From: Deltaproteobacteria bacterium CSP1-8
Lineage (GTDB): Bacteria > Desulfobacterota > Deferrimicrobia > Deferrimicrobiales > Deferrimicrobiaceae
Reading direction: 5' to 3'
Assembly (NCBI GenBank): GCA_001443455.1
Contig: LDXO01000007.1
Span: 51,143 to 115,142, forward strand
Length of the DNA: 64,000 bases
This document shows positions 16,320-24,027 of this stretch, piece after piece. The number at the start of each line of letters is the position of its first letter. Positions within the stretch are counted from its first letter, which is position 1. The translations under genes were made by a program, and so were the position numbers. A model generated the notes under the pieces. It was given only the letters and a program-made list of their open reading frames with translations. It did no database searches and was not told where the DNA came from.

Positions 16320-17615
16320 ATGACGTTTTCGGATTTTGGATTTTCAACCGAACTGTTGCGCGCCGTGAGGGCGAAGAATTACACGGTGCCCACCCCGATT
16401 CAGGAGAAGGCGATCCCCCACGTGCTGTCGGGAAAGGATCTCCTGGGGTGTGCCCAGACCGGGACCGGGAAGACCGCGGCCTTCGCGCTTCCCATCCTGC
16501 AGAAGCTTGGCCAGGAGGGGGGGCAGGGGCAAGAGCAAGAGGGCCCGCATCCCGGGCGGAAAGAGAAGAAGCGGGCCTTTCGCCCCGTTCGCGCGCTGGT
16601 GCTCACCCCCACGAGGGAGCTGGCCACCCAGATCGGCGAGAGCTTCCGCGAATACGGGAGGCACACCGGCCTGCGGCAGACCACCGTCTACGGAGGGGTC
16701 AGCCAGGTGCCGCAGGAGCGGGCGTTGCGGGAAGGCGTGGACATTGTCGTGGCCACCCCGGGCCGGCTCCTCGACCTGATGTCACAGGGTCTGATACGGC
16801 TCGGGGCGATCGAGATCTTCGTCCTGGACGAGGCCGACCGGATGCTCGACATGGGCTTCATTCACGACATCCGCCGGTTGGTCGACAAACTGCCGCCCCG
16901 CCGGCAGTCCCTCTTTTTCTCCGCCACGATCCCCGGGGACATCCGGAGGCTGGCGGACACGATTTTGCGGGACCCCGTCCGGGTGACGGTTTCGCCGCAG
17001 GCGCCCGCCCCGGAAGCCGTCGAGCATTACCTGTACCTGGTGGAGAAACCCGACAAAGCGGCGCTGCTCCAGCACCTCCTGGCCGATCCGGCGCTTCGGA
17101 ACGTCCTGGTGTTCACGCGCACGCGGCACGGGGCCGACCGGGTCGCAAGACATCTCGCCCGGGCCCGCATCCCCGCGGAGGCGATCCACGGGGACAAGAC
17201 CCAGAGGGCGAGGGAGCAGGCGCTTTCGGATTTCCGGCGGGGGAAGTCGCGGGTCCTCGTGGCGACCGACATCGCGGCCCGGGGCCTGGACATCGTCGGG
17301 CTGTCCCACGTGGTGAACTACGACTTGCCCAACGAGCCGGAATCGTATGTCCACCGGACAGGCCGCACAGGGCGCGCGGGCCTGTCGGGGATCGCCCTGT
17401 CGTTCTGCGACATCGGGGAGAGGCCTTATCTCCCGGCGATCGAACAGCTGCTCCGCAAGCACCTCAAGGTCGTGGAGGATCACCCGCACCGGTCGGGCCT
17501 CCGCCCCGGATCCCCCACGGACCTGGAGCCGCGGAAACCCAGGGCGCCGCGCCCCTTCATGATCAGCGTGGAGGAGCTGTTCGGCGGCGCCCGGAGAGAG
17601 GGTTTCGCCGGTTGA
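16320..17615 (+). CDS. rhlE: DEAD-box RNA helicase, RhlE type
   Basis: A 431-residue ATP-dependent RNA helicase. Motifs in order: Q motif (FSDFGFS...PTPIQEKAIP), motif I AQTGTGKT, Ia PTRELATQ, Ib TPGRL, II DEAD (VLDEADRMLDMGF), III SAT, IV LVFTRT, V ATDIAARGLDI, VI HRTGRTGRAG. The insert after motif I (EGGQGQEQEGPHPGRKEKKR) is charged and probably disordered. The ATG at 16320 has GGAGGAAG seven bases upstream. Bacterial relatives act in ribosome assembly and cold adaptation. The 3' end overlaps the convergent gene by 53 bases. Confidence 0.94.
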   Translation: MTFSDFGFSTELLRAVRAKNYTVPTPIQEKAIPHVLSGKDLLGCAQTGTGKTAAFALPILQKLGQEGGQGQEQEGPHPGRKEKKRAFRPVRALVLTPTRELATQIGESFREYGRHTGLRQTTVYGGVSQVPQERALREGVDIVVATPGRLLDLMSQGLIRLGAIEIFVLDEADRMLDMGFIHDIRRLVDKLPPRRQSLFFSATIPGDIRRLADTILRDPVRVTVSPQAPAPEAVEHYLYLVEKPDKAALLQHLLADPALRNVLVFTRTRHGADRVARHLARARIPAEAIHGDKTQRAREQALSDFRRGKSRVLVATDIAARGLDIVGLSHVVNYDLPNEPESYVHRTGRTGRAGLSGIALSFCDIGERPYLPAIEQLLRKHLKVVEDHPHRSGLRPGSPTDLEPRKPRAPRPFMISVEELFGGARREGFAG

Positions 17616-18222
17616 ACCGGCGGACGGCCGCGAGGAACTCCCGCACCCCGAACCTGCATCCTTCCGCCCTGGCGATCTTGAGCATCTGGGAATCCGAGAG
17701 GCCGAGGTTGGCGAAGTGGGGGTACTTCACCCGGACCCACGCGGACGGGGTCACGGCCGCCTTCTTGTAAATCCGGAGCTGGAGCATCGCCCCCTCGCTG
17801 GACGCCTCCCACAGTCTCCTCAGAAAGGCCGCGTTCGGGGTTCTTTTCCCGCCGCGCCTTTGCCACAGGAACCGGTCCATGGCCTTCTGGACCCACTCCT
17901 CCCCCCAGAACACCATGTCGACGGACGGGAAGGGTCGCAGGAGACTGTCTTCCTTTCGCTTGAGCCGCCCCGCGAGACGTTCCCTCGTGGCGTTGTCCAG
18001 CCCGGAGACAAGGAGAAGCTCGGGGGTGAGGGGGGCGGGATTGAAGGTGGAGTGGAACCGGACGAGGGCGAGAAATGCCGGTTCGTCCCCTTCCATCGCC
18101 TTGGCGCTGAGCCGGTCCGGGCGCGGATCGACCCCCTGTAGCCGTCCGCCTCCGGCAGCTCCCTTCCTCGTGTGACCGCCGGCGGGGATCCGACCCGTCG
18201 GCGCCGTTCGTTTCCGTTCCAT
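17563..18222 (-). CDS. Protein of unknown function, convergent with rhlE
   Basis: A 219-residue basic protein; ATG 18222 with AAGGAGA seven bases upstream is preferred to the ATG at 18264. I do not recognise a family. The N-terminal 40 residues are low-complexity and basic; the rest is helical with a conserved-looking end (GLSDSQMLKIARAEGCRFGV, then EFLAAVRRFNRR). No signal peptide, membrane segment or cysteine cluster. Its last 53 bases overlap the end of rhlE on the other strand, which is unusual and suggests either antisense interference or loss of a terminator between the two. Confidence 0.65.
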   Translation of the reverse strand: MERKRTAPTGRIPAGGHTRKGAAGGGRLQGVDPRPDRLSAKAMEGDEPAFLALVRFHSTFNPAPLTPELLLVSGLDNATRERLAGRLKRKEDSLLRPFPSVDMVFWGEEWVQKAMDRFLWQRRGGKRTPNAAFLRRLWEASSEGAMLQLRIYKKAAVTPSAWVRVKYPHFANLGLSDSQMLKIARAEGCRFGVREFLAAVRRFNRRNPLSGRRRTAPPR

Positions 18223-18317
18223 GGAGCGTCTCCTTTTTCCCCGCCTGCGTCCGTTTTTTCGCATAGGATAGTCGGAAACCGCGCGCCGGACAACCGGTAG
18301 GGGCCGGGAGACTGATA

Positions 18318-18323
18318 TATAAT
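18318..18323 (+). promoter_or_regulatory. -10 hexamer TATAAT upstream of the M16 peptidase gene
   Basis: A perfect TATAAT lies about 93 bases before the M16 start, within the gap between two divergent genes. No clear -35 is seen at the usual spacing. Confidence 0.4.
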
Positions 18324-18415
18324 GGCCGCTCCTGCCCCAATCGGAACCAAATCCGGGCGACGGTCATCTGTGTAAGGGAAGCTTCGGGGGGAAAACGCCA
18401 GGAAGGGGATGACCG

Positions 18416-21100
18416 GTGATTCGTATGGGGCACAGGACGATCCTTGCGATTTTCTTCGCGTGGGCGGCGTGCGGCGGCGTGGGAGTCGCCCGCGCGGAGG
18501 CGTTCGGAGATGCGGACGGAAAAACGGCGGCCGGGGGGGCGAAGTTGATCGGGAAATTCACGCTGGGAAACGGCCTGACCGTCGTGATCCGGGAGAACCA
18601 CTCCTCCCCGGTCGTCGCCGTGCAGGTCTGGGTCAAGGCGGGAAGCACGACCGAGCCCGAAGAGCACGCCGGGATGTCCCACATCCTGGAACACATGGCC
18701 TTCAAGGGGACGAAGAGGCGGGGCCCCGGCCAGATCGCGCGGGAAGTGGAGGGCCTCGGGGGCGAGATCAACGCCTACACGAGTTTCGACCAGACGGTCT
18801 ATCACATCACGATCTCGGGCCGGTACCTGGAGAATGCCCTGGATATCCTGGCCGACACCCTCGGAGACTCGGTGTTCGACGCGGACGAACTGGCCCGGGA
18901 GAAAGAGGTGGTCCTCGAGGAGCTGCGGATGAACGAGGACAACCCGGGGAGGGTGAACGGGAAAGCGATGTTCCGGGAGGCGTTCCGCGTCCACCCCTAT
19001 GGCCGTCCCGTGATCGGGTACGACAACACCATCCGGCAGACCACCCGGGACGACCTCGTGGCCTACTTCTCCCGCTATTATTACCCGGGGAACATGGTGC
19101 TCGTGATCACGGGCGATGTCGACCCTGTGAAGGCACGCCCGTTGATCGAGAAGGCGTTCCTCCCGATCCGGACCCATGAAGCCCCGCCCGGCGGGGCGCC
19201 CGGCGAACCGCTTCAGAAGGAAACCCGGGTGGTCGTCCAGGAGCGGGATGCGAAGCGCGCCTACCTCGACATCGGATTCCACGGGCCTTCGATGCGGGAC
19301 GGGGAGGTCTTCTCCTGGGACCTGTTGTCCATGATCCTGGGGAGCGGACAGACCTCCCGTCTGTACCACGAAGTGAAGGACGCCCGGGGGCTGGTCGACT
19401 CGGTGAGCGCCTATGCCTACACGCCGAAGGATCCCGGGGTATTGATCGTGTCGGCCACCGGCGCTCCCGACAAGGCGAAGGAGGCGCTGGGGGAAATCCT
19501 CAGGCAGACGTTCCGCCTGGCGGCGGCCCCCCCGAAGGGGGAGGAGCTCGCCCGGGCAAAGACGTCCACCGAGAGCGATTTCGTCTATTCCCTCGAGTCG
19601 CAGGGGTCGCTCGCGCGCCACGTCGGGTTCTTCGAAACCACCCTCGGCGACGCCGGCTTCGAGCAGAAGTACCTCCAGAAGATCCGTGCGGTGACGGCGG
19701 ATGACATCGTCGCGGCGGCCCGGAAATACCTGACGCCGGAAAACCTCACCGTGGCGGCCGTTGTCCCGCGGGGCGAGTCCGGGATGATCTCCGGAGAGGC
19801 GGTCCGCAAGATCGCGACGGAGGCGTACCGGGAGGCGATGAAGGAAGCAGGCGGGGAGGGGAAGAGAGGTGCCGTCGTGAAGGAGGTCCTGGAAAACGGC
19901 ATCCGGGTGATCGTCCGGGAGGACCGGGCCATCCCGGTGGTGGCCGTCGAGGCCGGGTTCCTGGGCGGGCTTCGCGGGGAGCCGGAGGGCAAAGGGGGAG
20001 TCTCCGCAATCGCCGCCGAGATGCTCACCAAAGGGACGAGGGAGCGGACGGCGAGGGAGATCTCGGAGGCGGTCGAGAACATGGCGGCCGATCTGTCCGG
20101 CTTTTCGGGGAGGAACTCCTTCGGGTTGCGGGCCCGTTTCATGAGCAGGGATTTCACCGCCGGGTTCCGCCTCTTCGCCGAGTCTCTCCGGTCACCTGTC
20201 TTTCCGGTAGAGGAGCTCGAGAAGAAGCGGCGGGAGGTGCTGGGCAGGCTCAAGCTCCAGAAAGACGACATGACCCAATCGGTATTTCTCCTTTTCCTTG
20301 CGACCCATTACGGGGGCCATCCGTACGCCCGCAACACGCTGGGGACCGAGGAATCGGTCCGCGGGATCACCCGGGAAGAGGTGGAGGGCGTCTACCGCCG
20401 CTTTGCGGACCCGCGCAACATGGTGATCGCCGTCTCCGGGGACATCGGTGCGCAGGATGCCCTCTCCGCCGTTCGGGAGGCCTTCGGCGACTTTCCCCGC
20501 AGGGAGGAATTCGTCCCGCTCGGGCCGTTGCCCGTGCCGGAAGGAGGGGGGATCCGACGGGCGGAGGAGCCCCGGGACAAGGAGCAGGCGCACTTCGTCA
20601 TCGGGTACACCGGGGCCCGGTTCACGGACCCCGACCGGTACGCCCTCGACATTCTCGGGTCTGCGCTCGCCGGGCAGGGGGGGAGGCTCTTCACCAACCT
20701 CCGGGACAAGAAATCCCTGGCGTACGCGGTGACCTCCTTCTCCTCGGAGCAGGTCGACCCGGGATTCTTCGCGTTCTACATGGGAACCAGCGCCGACAAG
20801 CGGGACGGTGCGATATCCGACACCTTGAAGGAGATCTCCGAGGTCCGGATGCACGGGGTTACTGCGGAGGAGTTCGACCGCGCGAAAAAGTATATGGTGG
20901 GCACTTACGAGATCGGCCTGCAGAGCAATTCCGCCTACGCCGACAAATTGATGTACAATGAGCTCTACGGTGTAGGGTACGAGGAGACGTTCCGGACGCC
21001 GGAGAAGATCGAGGCGGTGACCCTCGAAGAAGTGAACCGTTCGGCCGCCGAAGTGTTACGCGCCGACCGCTACACCATCGCCATCCTCGGCGGCAAGTAG
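18416..21100 (+). CDS. M16 family zinc peptidase, two-domain, probably periplasmic
   Basis: An 894-residue pitrilysin/insulinase-like protein with a signal peptide (about residues 1-28). The first half holds the inverted zinc motif HILEH (about residues 89-93) with the distal glutamate in EKEVVLEELRMNEDNPG. The second half repeats the fold (starting near VVKEVLENGIRVIVRED) but lacks an HxxEH motif, as usual for one active and one inactive subunit joined in one chain. Many genomes encode these as two adjacent genes, so this is a fused form. Start could be GTG 18416 (AGGAAGGGG upstream) or ATG 18425. Confidence 0.9.
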   Translation: MIRMGHRTILAIFFAWAACGGVGVARAEAFGDADGKTAAGGAKLIGKFTLGNGLTVVIRENHSSPVVAVQVWVKAGSTTEPEEHAGMSHILEHMAFKGTKRRGPGQIAREVEGLGGEINAYTSFDQTVYHITISGRYLENALDILADTLGDSVFDADELAREKEVVLEELRMNEDNPGRVNGKAMFREAFRVHPYGRPVIGYDNTIRQTTRDDLVAYFSRYYYPGNMVLVITGDVDPVKARPLIEKAFLPIRTHEAPPGGAPGEPLQKETRVVVQERDAKRAYLDIGFHGPSMRDGEVFSWDLLSMILGSGQTSRLYHEVKDARGLVDSVSAYAYTPKDPGVLIVSATGAPDKAKEALGEILRQTFRLAAAPPKGEELARAKTSTESDFVYSLESQGSLARHVGFFETTLGDAGFEQKYLQKIRAVTADDIVAAARKYLTPENLTVAAVVPRGESGMISGEAVRKIATEAYREAMKEAGGEGKRGAVVKEVLENGIRVIVREDRAIPVVAVEAGFLGGLRGEPEGKGGVSAIAAEMLTKGTRERTAREISEAVENMAADLSGFSGRNSFGLRARFMSRDFTAGFRLFAESLRSPVFPVEELEKKRREVLGRLKLQKDDMTQSVFLLFLATHYGGHPYARNTLGTEESVRGITREEVEGVYRRFADPRNMVIAVSGDIGAQDALSAVREAFGDFPRREEFVPLGPLPVPEGGGIRRAEEPRDKEQAHFVIGYTGARFTDPDRYALDILGSALAGQGGRLFTNLRDKKSLAYAVTSFSSEQVDPGFFAFYMGTSADKRDGAISDTLKEISEVRMHGVTAEEFDRAKKYMVGTYEIGLQSNSAYADKLMYNELYGVGYEETFRTPEKIEAVTLEEVNRSAAEVLRADRYTIAILGGK

Positions 21101-21313
21101 AGGAACGGAATGCATTTATCTCCAGATGTAAATAGGTGGAGGCCTGTGCGCAATATTATGTGGCATGTCGCAACAAGCGTTTCAGGCGGATTTTATTAGA
21201 CAGCACATTTTGTTGTATCTTCTTTCCCGTCTCAATCTGGTATTTTCTGACGCCTGAAGTTAACCCTTAATAAATAAAAGGAAAACAGTACATCCGGGCA
21301 TTAATTGGGTGTC
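21101..21313. other. AT-rich regulatory region upstream of the efflux operon
   Basis: Base composition changes sharply to AT-rich relative to the flanks. It contains two activator-like half-sites and leads into a sigma-54 promoter. The stretch around 21250-21290 (TTAATAAATAAAAGG) is a plausible bend or IHF-type site, though no strict consensus is present. No gene is seen. Confidence 0.6.
21170..21216 (+). promoter_or_regulatory. Putative enhancer (UAS) with GCAACA / TGTTGT half-sites
   Basis: CGCAACAA (21169-21176) and CACATTTTGTTGTA (21204-21217) form an inverted pair about 100-145 bases before the sigma-54 promoter, the usual enhancer distance. The right half closely matches CACGTTTTGTTGCA at 39665-39678, next to the sigma-54 activator gene. 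Confidence 0.6.
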
Positions 21314-21328
21314 TGGCATCCTCCTTGC
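21314..21328 (+). promoter_or_regulatory. Sigma-54 promoter of the RND efflux operon
   Basis: TGGCATCCTCCTTGC has GG and GC ten bases apart and matches most consensus positions. Transcription would begin near 21340, which excludes the open GTG at 21305 as a start and supports the ATG at 21395. Confidence 0.75.
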
Positions 21329-21394
21329 CTCGGGAAGGTAGATCCTTCCGCCTGTGTCGCGAGGGAAATCCGTACCGGCGGGGAAGGAGAGAAG

Positions 21395-22813
21395 ATGATG
21401 GACAGACTGTACCGCCTGTCATCTCTGACAGGCCTTTTTCATGCAGCCGTTCTCATTGTTGCATGGTCCACCTTCGGTCCTGCCATCGCGTCCTGGGCCG
21501 ACGCGGTCGATTTCCCCGGGGCGGTGGCGCAGGCTTTGCGCAACAATGCCGGCTTGTCGGCGGCCGGATACGAGTGGACCGCCGCGCGGAAGGAAGCGCA
21601 GGCCGCGCGGGGTAACTACCTGCCGAAGCTTACCTTCGAGGAACGGTTCGTGCGCACGAATATACCGGCGGAGGCGTTCGCGATCAAACTGAACGAGGAG
21701 CGGCTGCTGCCTTCCGATTTCGCCGACGTGCGCAACTTCAACCAGACTCCCCCGATCAACGACTACCTCACCTCGTTCACGCTCGAGCAGCCGATATTCG
21801 CTCCCCGGGCGTATCTCGGCTATGAAATGGCGCGCCGCGAGGCGAGTGCGACCGGGCTCGACGTATCGCGCAAGAAGGAAGAGACGGTCTTCCAGGTTCT
21901 CACGGCCTACCTCAGCGTACTGACGGCGAAGGAGATTGTTCGGGTGGCGGAGCAGGGGCTCTCCGACGCCCGGGAGCATCACCGCATCGCGGAGGTGATG
22001 GAAAAGGCCGGCATGGGCCTTGCCTCCGACGTGCTGCGGGCCAAGGTGTTTCTCGCCTCCGCGGAGAGCGGGAAGGTGACGGCGGAAAGCCGCCTCGCCC
22101 TGGCGCGGACGGCCTTGGGGCTTGCGATCGGGAAGGAGGGGGGGGCGCGGGTGGACGCCTCCGCTCCTGTCCCCTCCCTGCCGGAGACCGGCACGCTCGA
22201 GGAGAGGATCGCCGCGGTCCGCGCCAACCGCTTCGATCTCCGCGCATTTTCCTTGCGGCTCGCCAACGCGGAAACCAACGTGACCCTCCGGAAATCGGAC
22301 TATCTTCCCACCATAGGGGCAATGGGAGCCTACCAGATCGACGGACAGGACGGGATCTTCTCCCCCGACAACCGCACCTGGAAGGTCGGCGTAGGTCTCA
22401 CGTGGAACCTGTTCGACGGGTTGCGCCGCGAGGCCGAGGTGGCGAAAGCATCCGCGGAAAGGGGAAAGGCGAGGGAGCATTACCGGGGCGCGGAGGATTT
22501 CGCGGTCTTCCAGGTGACCCAGGCCTACCTCTTGCTCGAGGAGGCCGCCCGCCGCGTGGAGATCGCCCGGGCCGCGGTCGCCTCGGCGGAGGAAGGGACG
22601 CGGCTCGTCCGGTCGAGATATGAGAACCAGCTCGCGCGGATGATCGACCTGCTGGACGCGCAGACGGCGCAAAACGGGGCGCGGGCAGACCTGGTCGGGG
22701 CGGAGAACGATCTGCAGCAGTCCCGGGCACAGCTCGCGCATACTTCCGGGACGCTTTTGTCCTGGGCGCTGCCCGAATCGGAAGGGACCCAAGGAAAGGG
22801 GAGAAGACGATGA
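21395..22813 (+). CDS. TolC-family outer-membrane efflux channel
   Basis: A 472-residue protein with signal peptide (about residues 1-36, ending ASWADAV) and the duplicated helical architecture of TolC/OprM-type channels: AVAQALRNNAGLSAAGYEWTAARKEA at the start of the first repeat, RKSDYLPTIGAMGAY and LTWNLFDG in the second, and VRSRYENQLARMIDLLDAQ near the end. The start ATG ATG at 21395/21398 has AAGGAGA upstream and lies downstream of the sigma-54 promoter. It is translationally coupled to the adaptor gene (ATGA overlap). First gene of a three-gene tripartite pump. Confidence 0.92.
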   Translation: MMDRLYRLSSLTGLFHAAVLIVAWSTFGPAIASWADAVDFPGAVAQALRNNAGLSAAGYEWTAARKEAQAARGNYLPKLTFEERFVRTNIPAEAFAIKLNEERLLPSDFADVRNFNQTPPINDYLTSFTLEQPIFAPRAYLGYEMARREASATGLDVSRKKEETVFQVLTAYLSVLTAKEIVRVAEQGLSDAREHHRIAEVMEKAGMGLASDVLRAKVFLASAESGKVTAESRLALARTALGLAIGKEGGARVDASAPVPSLPETGTLEERIAAVRANRFDLRAFSLRLANAETNVTLRKSDYLPTIGAMGAYQIDGQDGIFSPDNRTWKVGVGLTWNLFDGLRREAEVAKASAERGKAREHYRGAEDFAVFQVTQAYLLLEEAARRVEIARAAVASAEEGTRLVRSRYENQLARMIDLLDAQTAQNGARADLVGAENDLQQSRAQLAHTSGTLLSWALPESEGTQGKGRRR

Positions 22814-24027
22814 CGGGGAAACGACGCCGCACGGAACGGATCGGCCGGCCGGCCGGGAAGTTCGCGGCGCGAGGCATCGGGATCTTCCTGCTTGCCGGAA
22901 TCGTTGCCGGGATGGCCGGGTGCGGCGAAAAGGGGAAGCACGGCCCGGCAACAGCGGAGAGGCCGCTGGTGACGGGCGTGGAGCTCGTCACGGCGGGATC
23001 CGCTCCCCGGGAGAGGTTTGGCGAGGCGGTCGGTACGATCCGGGCGAACAACATCGCCGCCGTCGCCCCCCAGGTGATGGGGAGGGTCACATCCCTTCCC
23101 GTCGCGGAAGGGGTCAGGGTGGGAAAAGGGGCGCTCCTGGCGACGATCGACGACACGCAGGTCCGGGCGCAGCTTGCGGCCGCCGAGGCGATGGTCGCCG
23201 AGGCGGAAGGAGGCCGCGAGGAGGCGGAGCGCTCCATCGCGCAGGCGGAGGCGGGCAGGTCGCTCGCCGAGAAGACCTACGAGCGGTTCCGCAAACTGAA
23301 CGAGGAGAAGGTCATAACCCCGCAGGAGTTCGACGAGGTCGAGGTCAAACGGACGGTCGCGGTCAAGGAGTACGAGCGGTCGCTGGACAAGCGGGCGCAG
23401 GCGGTCGCGAAGATCGCGCAGGCGAAGGCCCAGGCGGATGCGGCACGGGCGATGCTCTCCTACACCCGGGTAACGGCGCCCTTCCCGGGGGTCGTCACGG
23501 AGAAAAGGGCCGACGCCGGTTCGATGGCCGTCCCGGGGGTGCCCATCGTGGTCCTGGAGGACACGGGGCGATACCGCCTCGAGGCCTCCGTGCCGGAGAC
23601 CTACCTCGGCACCCTCAAGGTCGGCTCCCGGGTCCGGGTCGTTTTGGGCACGCCTCCGGGAAAGGAAATCCCCGGGACGGTCTCCGAAGTGGTCCCGCAG
23701 GTGGACCCGGAGAGCCGGACGTTCACCGCCAAGGTGGACCTTCCCGCGGGGGGCGCGCTGCGCACCGGGATGTTCGGGCGGGTTCTGTTCCCGACGGGAA
23801 AGGAAGACGTTCTGGTCGTCCCGCAGAGGGCGATCTCGCGCGTGGGCGGCTATGACGCGCTGTACACCGTAACGGCGGACAACGTGGCGCGCCTGGTGAT
23901 GGTGACGACCGGCAAGTCGTTCGGGGACGAGGTGGAGATCCTTTCGGGGATCGAGCCGGGGGCGCGCGTTGCGATCTCCCCCCTGGAAAAGCTCGTGGAC
24001 GGGGCCCGGGTGGAGGTCCGGAAATGA
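22810..24027 (+). CDS. RND efflux periplasmic adaptor (membrane fusion lipoprotein)
   Basis: A 405-residue adaptor with a signal sequence ending in the lipobox GMAGC, so it should be anchored in the inner membrane. The order is that of HlyD/AcrA adaptors: first lipoyl half ([30 protein letters not shown]), a long helical hairpin (about residues 115-215), second lipoyl half ([25 protein letters not shown]), then beta-barrel and membrane-proximal domains ([20 protein letters not shown]). It overlaps the TolC-like gene by ATGA and the permease start by four bases, so all three are co-translated. Confidence 0.92.
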   Translation: MTGKRRRTERIGRPAGKFAARGIGIFLLAGIVAGMAGCGEKGKHGPATAERPLVTGVELVTAGSAPRERFGEAVGTIRANNIAAVAPQVMGRVTSLPVAEGVRVGKGALLATIDDTQVRAQLAAAEAMVAEAEGGREEAERSIAQAEAGRSLAEKTYERFRKLNEEKVITPQEFDEVEVKRTVAVKEYERSLDKRAQAVAKIAQAKAQADAARAMLSYTRVTAPFPGVVTEKRADAGSMAVPGVPIVVLEDTGRYRLEASVPETYLGTLKVGSRVRVVLGTPPGKEIPGTVSEVVPQVDPESRTFTAKVDLPAGGALRTGMFGRVLFPTGKEDVLVVPQRAISRVGGYDALYTVTADNVARLVMVTTGKSFGDEVEILSGIEPGARVAISPLEKLVDGARVEVRK

